Origin: Lagopus muta
Taxonomy: Eukaryota > Chordata > Aves > Galliformes > Phasianidae
Reading direction: 5' to 3'
NCBI RefSeq assembly: GCF_023343835.1
Contig: NC_064437.1
Coordinates: 28,991,001-29,055,000 of the forward strand
Length of the DNA stretch: 64,000 nucleotides
Part shown: one piece after another, positions 1 to 12,096 of the stretch
Numbering within the stretch: the first letter of the stretch is position 1
Layout of the letters: every line of letters starts with the position of its first letter
Notes under the pieces: model-generated
What the model saw: the letters and a program-made list of their open reading frames with translations, nothing else
Told to the model about the DNA's origin: nothing
The model's database searches: none
Program-made: the position numbers and the translations under genes

Positions 1-1638
1 TAATAATGGCCCTACGAGTTTCTAATTTTATCTGGTGTGTTCAGGCAGCTTTAAGCCCCTGAAAGGAACGGCCCAAGGAGCAGGAAGGTCTCCCAGACAC
101 GGCCATCTCCTGCTCATGGCCATGTCAGTACTGACCGCAGCATGATGCATCGCCACAGGGCAGACAGGCCACGCAGACGTGACTGGGTGCTGATGTGCTC
201 TGGCTGCTTACATTCTCAAATAATATCATGCATGTGGTGCAGAACAGCAAAGAGAAATAGTCACATTTGACATTTTGAGGAGCAGAGAGGAAGAACTGTG
301 GTTTAGTATGCTCCCTCCCACCCTCCTGCAGCAAGCCCCCCACAGCCTGACACCAAGCCTGTTTTTCTTCAGTCTGGATATCAGCACAGGAGACGTGAGT
401 GCCAGAGTGTTTTGCAGTTTTGCCTAGCAATTATCTTCTATCTTTTGATAACATGCTGTACGCTACTCCTTCACACTCAAGAGCTTTCCTGCCACAGGCA
501 TTCTGTGAAGCAGCTCTGGAAACTGCTGTCCACTTAGTTTGGGGTTTCCTATCCTTTTTAAAATATTTATATTGGAACAACATATTGAAATATGCAACTG
601 TGTACAGCAAATACCTTGAAACAGGAGACAGCCAATTCCACTGCCTTCATATAAATGTTTTCTTGCTGCAGCAGAGAGAAGCCAAAATACAGGGCTGGAC
701 TTTAAGTTCAGACTTAAACTACTGGAACATGGAAATGAGTTTTTCCATTATCAGACAGAGCTTTATTTAGCCATTTGGGAAAAGATTCTCAAATCACACT
801 GATGAGGCTAAGGAAGGTCACAGAAAATGAGAGAAAGCCTCTGTCCAAAAATCCTGTCCAAATTATTTCACTTTATAAAATTCTAAACATGGAAAAAATA
901 CAGGGAAGGATAATAATGGCAATCTTCATGAACAGCTGTGGGATACATTTAACTTGGAGAGGGATAACTCCAAAGAAGCTTTAAGCCATCCTTGCAATCC
1001 CCACGTTGGGTCCAGATGTGCCTATTCAATCACAACATATCTCACAGCATCCTGCTACAATTCAAACTAGTTATCTCTGACCCTGGGACTGCTAGAGTTT
1101 ACTATAAGCAGTGTGTGTTCCCTTGCAGCATCTCTATCTGTTGACAAGATGGAAAAAGAACGGAGAAGGAAGTTGAGGTCTTTTTAAAGCATTTAGTCCA
1201 TTTTCAATTGCTTATAAAACTGTGATTCTTTATTGCATTTGGAAAGAACAATATATATTCATTTCACCTTAAGACTTCATTTCTTCTTCATCTTCCTTTG
1301 TACCCCTTGCATCACCTCTGCAGTATTTCCTTATTAGCTATGCCTCACTTGCTATTTAGAAGTCCCTTTATTTGTTGGAATTGCATCTCTGTGATACAAT
1401 TTTATCAATTTTTTTCTTGAGAAAAAATACTACTGCATCAGGTGTTTCAGATAAATGAGAAGTTTATACATTTTTCTTTTGGTGTCATTTCTCCAGCAAA
1501 TCATTTCAAGGCACTCATTCAACACACTTGAGCCGAGTGATGCTAATACCTTTTCTTTGGCTGATATGCTTTTCTTAAGTTCTCTGATCAGAACTATAAA
1601 AGTAACTGAAATGTGGCTTGTTCATGTCGGATGTGCAA
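1..1638. other. AT-rich intergenic DNA
   Basis: I see no gene, repeat of recognisable family or splice-like exon here. Open frames up to 123 codons lack any similarity I recognise and have the composition of chance frames in AT-rich DNA. Confidence 0.5.
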
Positions 1639-1710
1639 CAGAATCACAGAATATTCTGAGCTGGAAGGGAATTGCCAAGTCCAACCCCTGGCTCCCCACA
1701 GGACAACTCA
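1639..1710 (-). mobile_element. CR1: CR1 LINE 3' end fragment
   Basis: The stretch reads like the reverse complement of a CR1 3' terminus: a GAATCACAGAAT start, then GGAAGGGA, then AGTCCAACCCCTGGCTCC. It abuts a second, separate CR1 3' end at 1711, so two insertions lie back to back in the same orientation. The subfamily is not determined. Confidence 0.7.
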
Positions 1711-3550
1711 AATCACAGAATCATAGAGACTGGAAAGAACCTCTGGAGATCATCTAGTCCAACTCTCCTGCTGAAGCAGGGTCCCTACAGTAGCTTGCAC
1801 AGAAAAGTGTCCAGGCACATCTTGAATATCTCCAGAGAAGGAGAATCCACAACTCCCACCCTTTAGATATTTATACGCATTGACTAAATCACCTCTCAGT
1901 CTTCTCCTCCTAAACAGTCTCAGTATACATTGTAACAAGCCTTGCAAAAATCAAGGTGCTCTGCTCTCCACTCACCTATCCAGCCAGACACGGCATCATA
2001 AAAGGCTACCAGAATGGTCTAGCAAGACTTCCCCTTGATGAATCCATGCTGACTACTCCTGATAATCTCCTTCTCTTCCAATTGCTTGGAGATGACATCC
2101 AGAACAAGTTGTTCCATCACCTATCCAGGAACAGAGGTGAGGCTGATTTTCCTGTAGTTTTCTGCCTTCTCCTTCTCGCTCATCTTGAAGGCTGGAGTAC
2201 ACTGTCTACCCTTCAGTCTTCAGACACCTCTCCCATTTTGAAGATGATAGAGAGCAACTTGGCAATCACTTCTATCAGCTCCCTCAGTACTCATGGGTGC
2301 ATCCCATCAGTATCCATGGATTTCTGTGTGTTGAATTTGTCTAGATAATCTCTGATCAGATCCTCCTCATCAAATGGAAGTCTTCCTTTCCCCAGACTCT
2401 CTCCTGAGAATCTCCAGGTCTGGGGTTCCTGAGGGGCAGTCTTAGCAGTAAAGACTGAAGCAAAGTCAGTAACTCTGCCTTCTCAGTGTCCTCTGTTACC
2501 AGGAGACTTACCTCATTTAGCAGTGGACTCGCATTTTCAATAGTCTTCCTTTTACTATTGATATACTTAAAGAAGACAACAGTCCCATATTTCTCTGAAA
2601 TGGTCAGACCCTTTTTCCACATTCCATAGATTTGTTCCTTCATTTGAGTTTTTCCATGAGCTCCTTGCTCATCAACGGAGGTCTCCTGCCACCTTTGCCT
2701 GATTTCTTACTCTTAGGGATCCACCACTCTTGAGCTTAGAATGTCAACCAACTTGTTTGGGCCCACATACTTTCCAGTGCTCTTACACATTGCCCTGTTT
2801 CTTCCATGTAAGATCTTGAGCTTCTCTATCTCAGAGTCATTGCATCTAAGGCTGCCTACAGACTTCACATTTCCAACCAATTCTTCCTTTTTTGTAAGAA
2901 CAAGTTCCAGAAGTACATCTCTCCTTGCTGTCGCCTGCACCAAATGCATGAGATAGTAATCTTGCATGCACTGCAGGAATCTTCTGGACTCTGTGTGCTT
3001 GGCAGTGGTGCTTTTCCAGCAAATATCAGGGTGGTTGAAGTTCTCCATGAGAACCAGTGCCCACAGTTGTGATGCTACCTTCAGCTATCTGTGGAAGACC
3101 TCATCAATTTCCTCTTCCTGATCAGGTAGCCTGTAATATACACTCACAGTGGTGTCATCCACATTTGTATGCCCCTTAATTCTCACCCATAAGCTCTCCA
3201 CTTTTTCGTTACTTATCCCTTGACAGAGATCCATACATTCAAGTTGTTCTCTCACATAAGGAAAAACTCCACTGCCCTGCCTTGCTGATCTGTTTACATT
3301 TAGCCATCCACAACAGCATTTGAGCTGTCCCATCATGTCTCCATGACTGCAATGAAACCATGGCCCTGCAGTTGTACACACACCACTAACTCTTCGTGTT
3401 TACTCCCCATGCTGTGTGCAATGATATACAAGCATTTCAGAGAAGAAAACTGAGCAGAGGACACAGGTTTCCCTAAAGGGATGTAAAACAATCCCCCATA
3501 GGTATACACACCCTTGAAGTGGCTGGCCTTCAGGCTCATGCAATATTGCA
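1711..3550 (-). mobile_element. CR1: CR1 LINE, minus strand, with internal deletion and decayed ORF2
   Basis: This is the longest intergenic CR1 copy. Read on the minus strand it runs from the endonuclease start (EELVVCVQLQGHGF near 3,370-3,430) through YVREQLEC and the DFNHPDICW-like endonuclease motif near 3,010-3,040. It continues through FFKYINSKRKT and LLNEV near 2,500-2,600 and the RT entry segment (VMEQLVLDVISKQL near 2,070-2,130). It then jumps near 1,960-2,010 to the C-terminal segment RGDLVNAYKYLKGG. About 1 kb of reverse transcriptase between those points is missing. Frames are broken by shifts and stops, so no functional protein is possible. The 3' end at 1711 carries the usual AATCACAGAATCATAGA terminus. 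The 5' edge is approximate. Confidence 0.85.
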
Positions 3551-3837
3551 AGACATAATCTTGACTAGGCTACAGTACTGGAATATAATTGATACAAACA
3601 AAGCCTTGAGAGGTTTCTGGAAAAAAAGAGAAGAGCCGTCAGCACAGACATGTTAACATCACTTGAAGTAAGCAAGAATCAGAGCCAACAAGAAATGTAT
3701 TAGTTAAAATAATAGAGAAGGTGAAAGCTCCAGGACAAGGGAAAGCTCTCTTTCTCTTAGAATTTGGAATCCGCCAGATTATAATACTGTTGGGCTAAAT
3801 GCCATTAATACCATGTCAGACTAGACAAGAATCCTCC

Positions 3838-3991
3838 TCGGGCGCTGATTGGTAGTTGTAACAAAGGAATTCTTCAAAAGGTTAAATGAGGCAGCAAATA
3901 CCCAAAGAAACAAGAAAAGGCTGGGGGACTATTTATAGCCACTTCGTATCTTTTAACTTTGCAAATCTGACTTACCTGTCAGTCAGGTAAG
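3838..3991 (+). promoter_or_regulatory. Candidate regulatory cluster: inverted CCAAT, TATA/MEF2-like box, E-box palindrome
   Basis: An inverted CCAAT box (GCTGATTGGTAG) lies near 3,845-3,856. About 90 bp downstream is CTATTTATAG (about 3,938-3,947), which matches the MEF2 consensus and also contains a TATA-like core. At 3,971-3,991 there is a perfect inverted repeat with arms CTTACCTG and CAGGTAAG around the 5-bp loop TCAGT. The arms are ZEB/Snail-type CAGGTA E-boxes and also read as strong 5' splice donors on both strands. No coding exon follows, so function is inferred from motifs only. Confidence 0.25.
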
Positions 3992-5607
3992 GCGATTAGC
4001 CCATTATTTTTACTGTATAGGAGCAAAGCCAAAGAAAATGTTGAAACTACTTAGATCAAGAGCTAACACCAAAATTTTGATCAAATCACTATACTTTGTA
4101 CCAAGAATTTTGAGTTCCCAAAGGAAAAACTAATTATGAATCTGACCTTTTTTTTTTTAATTATTTTTTATTATTATTTTTTAAGATTAAAATCAACATA
4201 TTTAAACAAGATAGCATCCAACACATCTGACTGGTGTGTCAGTTGCTCATCCTAATTGAAACAATCTTGTGTTCCACCATTTCAAGAATAAATTCTCAAA
4301 ATTTTCATCTCCTAATTCAAATTTGCCCTATATTGGATGCTATGAATAAATAAATAATTATCCTTAGAAAGTAAGAAAGAAATTTTCACCCAGAAAAAGA
4401 GCAGAGCCACAACACAGCGACTAGAACATGAAAACAATTCTACGGCAACAACACTAGCAGAAATTGTAAATGACTAGGTTCAGCTGCCTAGACTTGTAGT
4501 TGAGGGCTGATAAGGTGCTAAACCCAGGCAGGCAGGGAGACCAGATCCAGAACTCAAGAGCTGCCATGATAGCAAGTCCTCAAAAAAGGCCAGAGATGCA
4601 AAGGCTGGTAGCCTAGGCTGCTCCTCCATCTCCAGGTCCACAATTAGACCAAGACTTACTAGATGACAAGAGTTCCCTTGGCTGGTACAAGAATGGACCT
4701 GTATTATCTTGAGAGGATAATGAAAAAACATCATTTGGAAAGCAAAATTCATGTCCACAGTCTTTCTTTACATTCTTTCAACCTGTACTAATTTCATAAT
4801 CCATAAGCAACCTAAGCAAACAGGAAAAAAAAGCTAGCACCTGGTAAAACAAATATAAAACAACATCGAAAAGACAGAGATGGTTGTTTAAACTAAGGAA
4901 AGTGAATAGTTTGAACACGGTGATTGAGAGTGTTGCTCATGGCAGATTGCTGAAATGCTCTGTGTGTGCTTTTCTTCCATTTCTTTCCACAGAAAGAGAG
5001 GTACCTGAACATCACAATGCTGGGCACAGGTGACGCCTCCCTACATTCTTGGTTGCCAGAAGTTTGCTGCCATAAGCCTGCCCTGGGCCTTCCCGGCAGG
5101 AAGTTACAGTCTTGCAATGAAACAGGAATCAGATTTGTTTATTCAGTAACAAGCACTGAAATTTAAATCTCAAAATACCCCACGGAAAATGTGCGCAAAG
5201 ACATAAAACTCCAAGTTCCTTTGCAAAATTTCATCTAGGAACACACACAAATAAGGCCCAAATTGTTCAAAGAATTCTCTACACTTAAAGGGCAAATGTT
5301 AACTGGAAAAGTAATTTCAACTCATTAAACTTCTAATGTAATTACTCAGTTCTTCCAAGGAAACAGAATCATTTCTAGAACTCACCATCTGCCATGTCTA
5401 AATGGGTGTGGAACAGGAATATATATATGCACATAGTCATATGACACAATATAAAATACACATATATAGAAGCCAGATGCTTTAGTAAAATGCTAAAACA
5501 GAAAAAGCACAAACTAGCCAAAATTTCAACTGCCAGAGGACATTTTCCAGGACTCCTGTTCAGAAAACAAAATTACAAGATTACTTATCCACTTACAATA
5601 CTCAGGC

Positions 5608-5665
5608 AGAAATTACTGTAAGCAGTAGTAGCAGTAAGAAATTACTGTAAGCAGGGGAAGCAGTA
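5608..5665. repeat. 29-bp imperfect tandem duplication
   Basis: Two adjacent copies of a unit beginning AGAAATTACTGTAAGCAG (5,608-5,636 and 5,637-5,665) differ only in a few central bases. This looks like a recent local duplication. Confidence 0.8.
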
Positions 5666-6650
5666 AACATGGAACCTGAATTATGGTCATTTTGCAGAAT
5701 ATAACAACATTACATTACATTTCAGTGCTTTTGTTCCTATGACAAGGAAAATGCAGCAAACAGTCCAGAAATGGACATAGCATTGGACATAGCAACTGTC
5801 TGACACCCATCCAAGGAGGAGTGGCTTACAATAATTGAACTCTTCCATATGACGCAGGGAAACAGACCTAATGACCAATGAAGTGTTCCTTCCAAACACG
5901 TTTCTGAGATTATATGCTGATTAAATACCTGTTTGCATTGCCAGTTTATTTCCTCATTTTGCTCTAAATTCATCAGACTTACATCTGAATCACATATTGA
6001 CGTGCATTATTATATTAGGACCTATGAATAACTGCCCACCCCCTTCGTATGTCTGTCCCAGACATTCCTAATCCTCCCGCAACCCTTTTCCTCTTAAGTT
6101 TAAAATAATTTACTCTCTCCACATTCCAACTGTAACCCTTACATACAAACCTCCACCTGAGCCTTGCATGCAGAGAGCAAGCATGAGCAGTAGGACATTC
6201 TTGTGGTGTATTCCCCACAGATCTACCAAAAAGATGCCCTCGATACATTGCAAAAAGACAAGATATGCAATTAGTTGACCAGAAAGGATCTGAACCAGGC
6301 TTCCCTGCTACCCATGACTTTCAAACTTCAAATAAACTTTCAAAGAGTAACTACCATTAGAGAAAAATCTGAGACAGAGCTTAGGGAAATGAGCAGCAGT
6401 GCACTCCCCTCACTGCTAGAAATGGTTTGTTTGGATTTTCTTTAAGACAGGCAAACAAAAGAGAGGTCTGAAATACCTCCTATGGGGTCTCAGGGGCACT
6501 GCTCAGAGGAGGATGGATCACGCAGCCGTTCCAGTGCTAATGCAAGACCCAAGCACTCTCATTCTTGGAGACATCGGCCAACTCAGGGTGAGCCAGGTAT
6601 ACAGCAGTAGGACAGCAATGTTTCAGTGCAGCCTCTTTAGACCAAGAACT

Positions 6651-7065
6651 GGGTTGCTCTGAAAGTAATGCCTCCAATTTATTTCCATGGAAACTGCGAC
6701 AGATTCAAAGAGAACAATAACATTATTTTACAGAGCAAATTCTCAGCTGCAAAACACACTTTTTCAGCATATTCACTTCCGTACATTTACTGCAGCAGTG
6801 GACATGAACCACTATGTCATACTCATAAAGATCTGCACCAGCAGAAGCGATCCACTGTTGCTGTCACTGCTGCTGAAACTTACCATCCACCTCACACTGT
6901 GCTCACAGCCACTGTTTGGTCTCCATAAATGTTCACAGGTGTCAATGAATGTAAATGAATGCCATTTTTTCTGCATGGAGGAGCTCAGTTCCAGTGCTTC
7001 ATATGCACTTCCATGACATCATGGGGCAACATTATTGCATGGGAGGCATTGCTTTTGGAGTAACT
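6651..7065. mobile_element. Non-autonomous mariner element, Galluhop-like (copy 1)
   Basis: The left end GGGTTGCTCTGAAAGTAATG and the reverse complement of the right end (AGTTACTCCAAAAGCAATG) form imperfect terminal inverted repeats of about 25 bp, with a shared CCTCC just inside. The interior matches copy 2 at 48.2-48.7 kb (CAGAGCAAATTCTCAGCT, CTGTTTGGTCTC) in the same orientation. At about 415 bp it cannot encode a full mariner transposase (roughly 340 residues in the family), and its reading frames are broken. The family name is from memory of the chicken repeat. Confidence 0.7.
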
Positions 7066-7422
7066 CACATATAACATCCTGTATTCAAGCACCCATGTAC
7101 TACCTGCAGCTAGCAGTCATCTTTACTATTGTCTACCCATTAAATCAATGGGGAGCAATGCAGGAGGTTATTTGCATTGCCTGCACTCTCTTGGGGGAAC
7201 ACACAGTTCCTCTTTGCTTTTAAAATCTTGGCTAAACTGTGCATGGAGCATTGATTAATCCTTGGGAAGGAACACAAGCCCTCGCAAGTTGCCTGCACAT
7301 GGCTGCTGAGAGCTACTGAGCAGCAGAGTGACTTACAGGTCAGCTTTCTCAATTTGGTTTTGGACTAACCTGCTCCATCAAAATATTTTAAATCTGTTAC
7401 AAGTGTTCACAACAGATTTCTA
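7066..7422. other. Intergenic DNA between two mobile elements
   Basis: Nothing recognisable: no repeat family, no exon-like frame with splice signals. Confidence 0.4.
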
Positions 7423-7945
7423 TAATCGCAGAATCACAGAATTGTAGGGGTTGGAAGGGACCTCTGGAGATCAAGTTCCATCCCCCTGCTAAAGCAGGTT
7501 CCCTACAGCGGGTTGCAAAGGACAGTGCCCAGGCAGGTCTTGAATACCTCCAGAGAAGGAGACTCCACAACCTCTCTGGGCAGCCTGTTCCATTGCTCTG
7601 TCACTCTGTCAGTGGAGCAACTCCTCCTCATGTTAATATGAAACTTCCTGTGTTCCAGTTTCTGCCCATTACCTCTCATTCTGTCTCTGCACAACACTGA
7701 AAAGAGCCTGGCCCCAACCACTTGACTCCCACCCTTTAGATATTTATACATAGTGATGAGATTTCTCTCAGACTCCTCTTCTTCAGGCTGAAGAGTCCCA
7801 GGTCTCTGAGTCTTTCCTCATATGGGAGATTCTCCACACCCCTAACTTGTCTTTGTGGCACCCTGCTGGACTCTCTGTAGGAGATCCCTGTCTTTTTGGA
7901 ATCCTTCTCACCTGGTTGATGGAAAACAGTGGCACTCCCAAATTG
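7423..7945 (-). mobile_element. CR1: CR1 LINE 3' fragment
   Basis: The + strand starts with AATCGCAGAATCACAGAATT and GGTTGGAAGGGACCTCTGGA, the reverse complement of a CR1 3' terminus. On the minus strand, 7,503-7,751 gives the CR1 ORF2 tail ([28 protein letters not shown]). Upstream frames contain ENLPYEERLRDLGLFSL. It is 5'-truncated and frameshifted, so it is a dead copy. Confidence 0.9.
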
Positions 7946-9769
7946 GTGATACCACACAACTCATGTAAAAAGGAAAAATAAAAGTAATAAAAAATAAATG
8001 CAATAAAAGACACACATCACTGCATTGGAAATCTGTACATGCCAGTTCCCTACATGAATTCGGTAGCAGAACTCCATCTCAATCAGAATTGCCATTCATT
8101 CAATTTCAGCAAGCAATGGCTACAACTATAGTGACTATGAGAAATAGATCTCCCAGTACCTGGCAACAAATCTGTACAGAGATTGTCGGTGCACTGCTGA
8201 AAAATTCCACACTCACCCTTTACTCATTGTTCTGGGCAAACAGCAGAAACTAATGTCAGAGAAGAACATTTCTGTGCCTTAAGTAAGAGTGCTCCCTTCT
8301 GGTTACAGGTCTGAAGGAAGATCTAAAGCACAGTAATTTCTTTTGCTAAGATGTAAATTCAGAAAATTGTGCACTACCATCTTAAACACTTAATTTAAAA
8401 CAGACAGCTAGGATACACACAGATGCAAGCAGGGTATTTCAACATATCAGAGCCTCTCACTTCACACTCAAAACATGTAGAAACATGTAGGTAAAAACAC
8501 TATTCGTACAGGAAGAAAGAATACCAGAGAAGGGGCATAAGCACTTCAGCTGAAGATTCCCATTAATACATTTTCAAAAGCAATGGCTGCGCCATATCTC
8601 TGCAAACTTTTTATTAATAAGCAGCATTCATATAAACTTCACAATAAAATGAATACTAAATATTATCCAACTCTGGTAATTGTTTTGATTTTGTAGAAAA
8701 ATAGTTATTCTTCAACAAGCAATTGAGCCAATTAGAGAATATGGTGAATAACAGCAGTGGTTTCTTTGCTCGAGACGCTGGAACTCAGTTTTTCAGCCAA
8801 CCATACAGCTCAAAATGATTTCCAGCTGTCACACCTGATAGGCAAAGGAATGCTTATTTTGGTTAACAAAGTTTCCGTTTATGGTTTGGTAAGATTTTTA
8901 TCCAGTCAGCAAACGCATTTCACATTTTTCTTTGACAAGCATGATTACTAACTGCAATGTGCACAGCCTGGGGGCAGTTTGACACACTTGAAAAAATAAG
9001 CAAACATGGGGCAACCATTGCCATTCTTATCTCATTTACCATGCAAAACCATATAGAAACAAACCAAAACTAATAATTTTTAACATGCTTAGGTAACACT
9101 GACTAGGGTTCATTTTAATAACATTTGAGAAGACAGTCCTTACAAAATACTGCTTTCAAAAGACACAAAATACGTTTGTTCATTCTTTTCAGAGTGACTT
9201 TTACTCTTTCTTGAGCCATAATTACTCTGCAGGCTTCATTTCTGAAAGTATCCTCCATAATCAAAGGCAAGTTGTTCATATGTAATTACTTTCATGTAAT
9301 ATCACAGACAAACCATGGTATGCGGGTCTCACGATGAAGTGGGAAAGTTTCACCCTACAAGCATGTTGCTGCCAACATTCCTCATGTCCACTCAGATGAC
9401 TGCATGAAATAAATTTAACACTGTAACTACAGATATGATAGCTTCTCCCTATTTTAAGATAGATCTGCAAATATTTTATGATATTTTTTAAATACCATAT
9501 TTCAGCCTTTAAAATGTTAGATAGCAAAACTTAAAATGTATTAACATTTGCTTTCTCAGCCATACCTTCCAAGCTTAGAAAGACAGTGGTACGTTATTAA
9601 TCCCGACCAATCAGTAGAAGCAGATAGGAAGGCAAATTGCACGTTACGTGACATGTGCTTCAGACACACGATCCTCTTCCTTTTCAAAGGCAAACACTGA
9701 CCTCTATGGGTCAGTATTGCACATGTAATGGTGCAAAATAGATTGTTGCCTTCGTGTTCAAACCACTTC

Positions 9770-10095
9770 AAACCTCAGCCCAGACCAGCTCAGGTTGGAA
9801 GAGACTTCAATAGATCAGGAGACCCAGCCTCACACACTGCGGGTGGCACCGAGCATGGATGGGACCCAAAAAATTTCTCCGCTGCGCATCAACATCTGAG
9901 ATGGCAGGGACACAATGGCGATGCAGCCCTTGCTGTAGGGCAACAAGGAAGACACACCTTGAGGAACCAGGAAAGAAGAGTGCTGCAGGATGGCCACCTG
10001 AGATGAGGACGACCCTGCTCCAGGGTGCTACCTGTGCGTACGTGGCTCTGCCTGACAAAGGGACTGCACTGGGTGACCAACATGCAAAATAGAAC
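9770..10095. other. GC-rich block of unknown origin, possibly an old repeat
   Basis: This roughly 325-bp block is clearly richer in G+C and CpG than its flanks. It has open frames on both strands, including 144 codons on the minus strand at 9,889-10,323. The left edge GCTCAGGTTGGAAGAGACTT resembles a diverged CR1 3' end, but the rest does not match the CR1 sequence I know. No protein family is recognisable. It could be a decayed repeat or a small CpG-rich regulatory patch. Confidence 0.3.
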
Positions 10096-11597
10096 ACAAA
10101 TGCAAAAATATGAACTGATAGCTGGCCAGTAAGAAGATGGAAGTCTCACTCCAGTGATTTGAGAGCTATCCCCAGAGAACCTGCCTTGCTCTGTTGCAGA
10201 GGGCCGTTCTGAAAGTTTTTGTGAAGAACCTGAATGCAGGATAAAATTTTCAGGCTTGCTGTGCTTGGAGCTGCAAAAGGATAACATTGCAGCTTTGTGA
10301 TGAACCAGACACAAGAAACTCACTGCTCTTCTTCCTGCTCCTCATTTTAATTTTCATCAAGTTAATGACAAGGATGCAAACAAGCAGAGTTTTCCTAATT
10401 GGTTTAGTATTGGTTTCCATGCCAAGACTTAATCCACCCTTTTGCAACAAAGGTCTATTGAATGATAGACATGATAAACAAGAATAATTTTGTAAATCTT
10501 CCTGCAAGTACTCATAATTAAGTACAAAACTATCACAAAATAACGCTAGTAATCAATTTAATAGGTTTCTTTGTGAAATCATGGCACATGCTGTACTTGT
10601 TGCTAGCAGAGAAAACACAGTTTTACATTAAAAACCTTAAGAGCACCTTCTAGCCTAATGCTGTAGAAGTGATATCTCATCAAAAAATAAAAAGAAAAAG
10701 AAAACTTGAAAAAAAATGTTAAGAAAATTATCAGTTGTAGATTAAACCACTTCAAAATGGCCTTTTTAGGCTTCCTTATGCTTTTTGTCTATGCTAATTT
10801 AAAAGGCTCTCTCCATATGGCACACAAGGAACATACATATTTGTGATTTGTAGAAAGGAAAATCTAAAGGAGGTGATGGAGTTATGGCTGAGGTCGTCAT
10901 ATCCAGGCTTTTTCCTAAAATAATGCTGTCTCACAGACAGAAATGAATGCTAACAGTTTCTTGTTGTAAAAAAACAGATGAAATTGATAAAAGCACATGT
11001 TCAAAGATTTAAAAATAATTACACTGATTATCATACTCAAATTAGGTAATACTCAAACATAATGCAACTCTGTATTGAAAGAGAAGACCTAGAAGTTGAT
11101 GAATTTACAGTTAGAAATCCCCTGCTTGCCCTCTTTCCCATAAATAAGTCCTCCTCCATTTGCGCCTTGGAAAAGCCCCACCAACTACTTCTTCATTAAA
11201 ATGAATTCTGCCTACCTGCTGCTGGCTGAAAACAGTAATATTATACATAAGTGTGAACTACTCTTTAAGTAATCATCTTGCTTTTGCCCTTTGGAACACT
11301 GCTAGTGAACTTTCCAATTTAATGGGATCTTCCATTAAAAATTAACAACTATCTCATAAAAAGACATTTAAATATCATGCAAGGAAGCGAAAAATTGAAG
11401 TACTTGAAATCTCTGAAAGCTAAAGTGTATCCGGTAGGAAACAGCCTGGGGCTTTTAGCAAATAGAAACCTAATCAAGCAAGAAAGAAAAATAAATGAAG
11501 AGAGAAAGAACAAATGTGTACAAATGCGAATCTGTGAGCTTTGAGTCTGCTAAGATAAATAAGGCAAACGTGCTGAAAAGTAGTACAGATTTTTTGG

Positions 11598-11790
11598 GCC
11601 TCTTGGTCTCCAAGTTTCTACACCTGTAGGCCTCCCTTTGGCCGTTAAAGCCCCAATGTCTTTTATTCAGCCACCTGGCCTCCCTCTTGGTCTCTTGGCC
11701 CTTAAGTTTCTACACCTCAAGGTCAGATTCTATTCTTTTAGTCCTCTGGGCTTCTAGGTCTTTCTCCAGGCCACAGAGCATCTAGGCACC
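11598..11790. repeat. Diverged internal repeat rich in GGCCTC and TTGGTCTC
   Basis: Two similar segments are visible. TTGGTCTCCAAGTTTCTACA followed by CCTGTAGGCCTC begins near 11,603. TTGGCCCTTAAGTTTCTACA followed by CCTCAAGGTC begins near 11,695. Shorter GGCCTCCCT and GGTCT echoes lie between and after them. This suggests a degenerate minisatellite with a unit of about 90 bp. Confidence 0.45.
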
Positions 11791-12096
11791 CTAAATGCCC
11801 AAAATACAGCCATGACCTCAACTTCCTGCATTTAAATTTGAAGATGTAAGGAAAATCTACAGTAATGCTTTGCTTCATCTTTTCATGCAGAAATCTAGGT
11901 GGAAAATTTTTGCAGATCCCCAACACATTTCTTTTGTTATTTTTAAGGATGAACCAATCAGAGTCTATTGACACAGTGAAAACTAATTTTTGTTATCCTT
12001 CTCTACAGTCTGATTACTAAGAAAACAGCAACACTGTTTTTCGAGTTTGCTCCTGTTCCTTAAACAGTTATACTGTTTCTACTTCATTAACTAACA

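Larger units (their letters stand above)
3551..6650. other. Intergenic DNA with scattered short repeats
   Basis: There is no gene I can support. The stretch holds a promoter-like motif cluster and inverted repeat at about 3,840-3,991, an A/T-rich tract at 4,147-4,185, a TATA/CATA-rich patch at 5,417-5,470 and a 29-bp tandem duplication at 5,608-5,665. Open frames under 95 codons have no recognisable family. Confidence 0.5.
7946..12090. other. Intergenic DNA
   Basis: No gene is supported. The stretch includes a GC-richer, CpG-containing block at about 9,770-10,095 and a diverged internally repeated segment at about 11,598-11,790, both listed separately. The remainder is AT-rich with no family I recognise. 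Confidence 0.45.

Noticed and set aside
399-770. 123-codon + strand frame near the window start
   Set aside because: No homology, no splice or promoter context, ordinary AT-rich composition.
9889-10323. 144-codon minus-strand frame as a coding gene
   Set aside because: It spans the GC block and AT-rich flank without a composition change expected of coding sequence. No domain is recognisable and frames overlap on the other strand.
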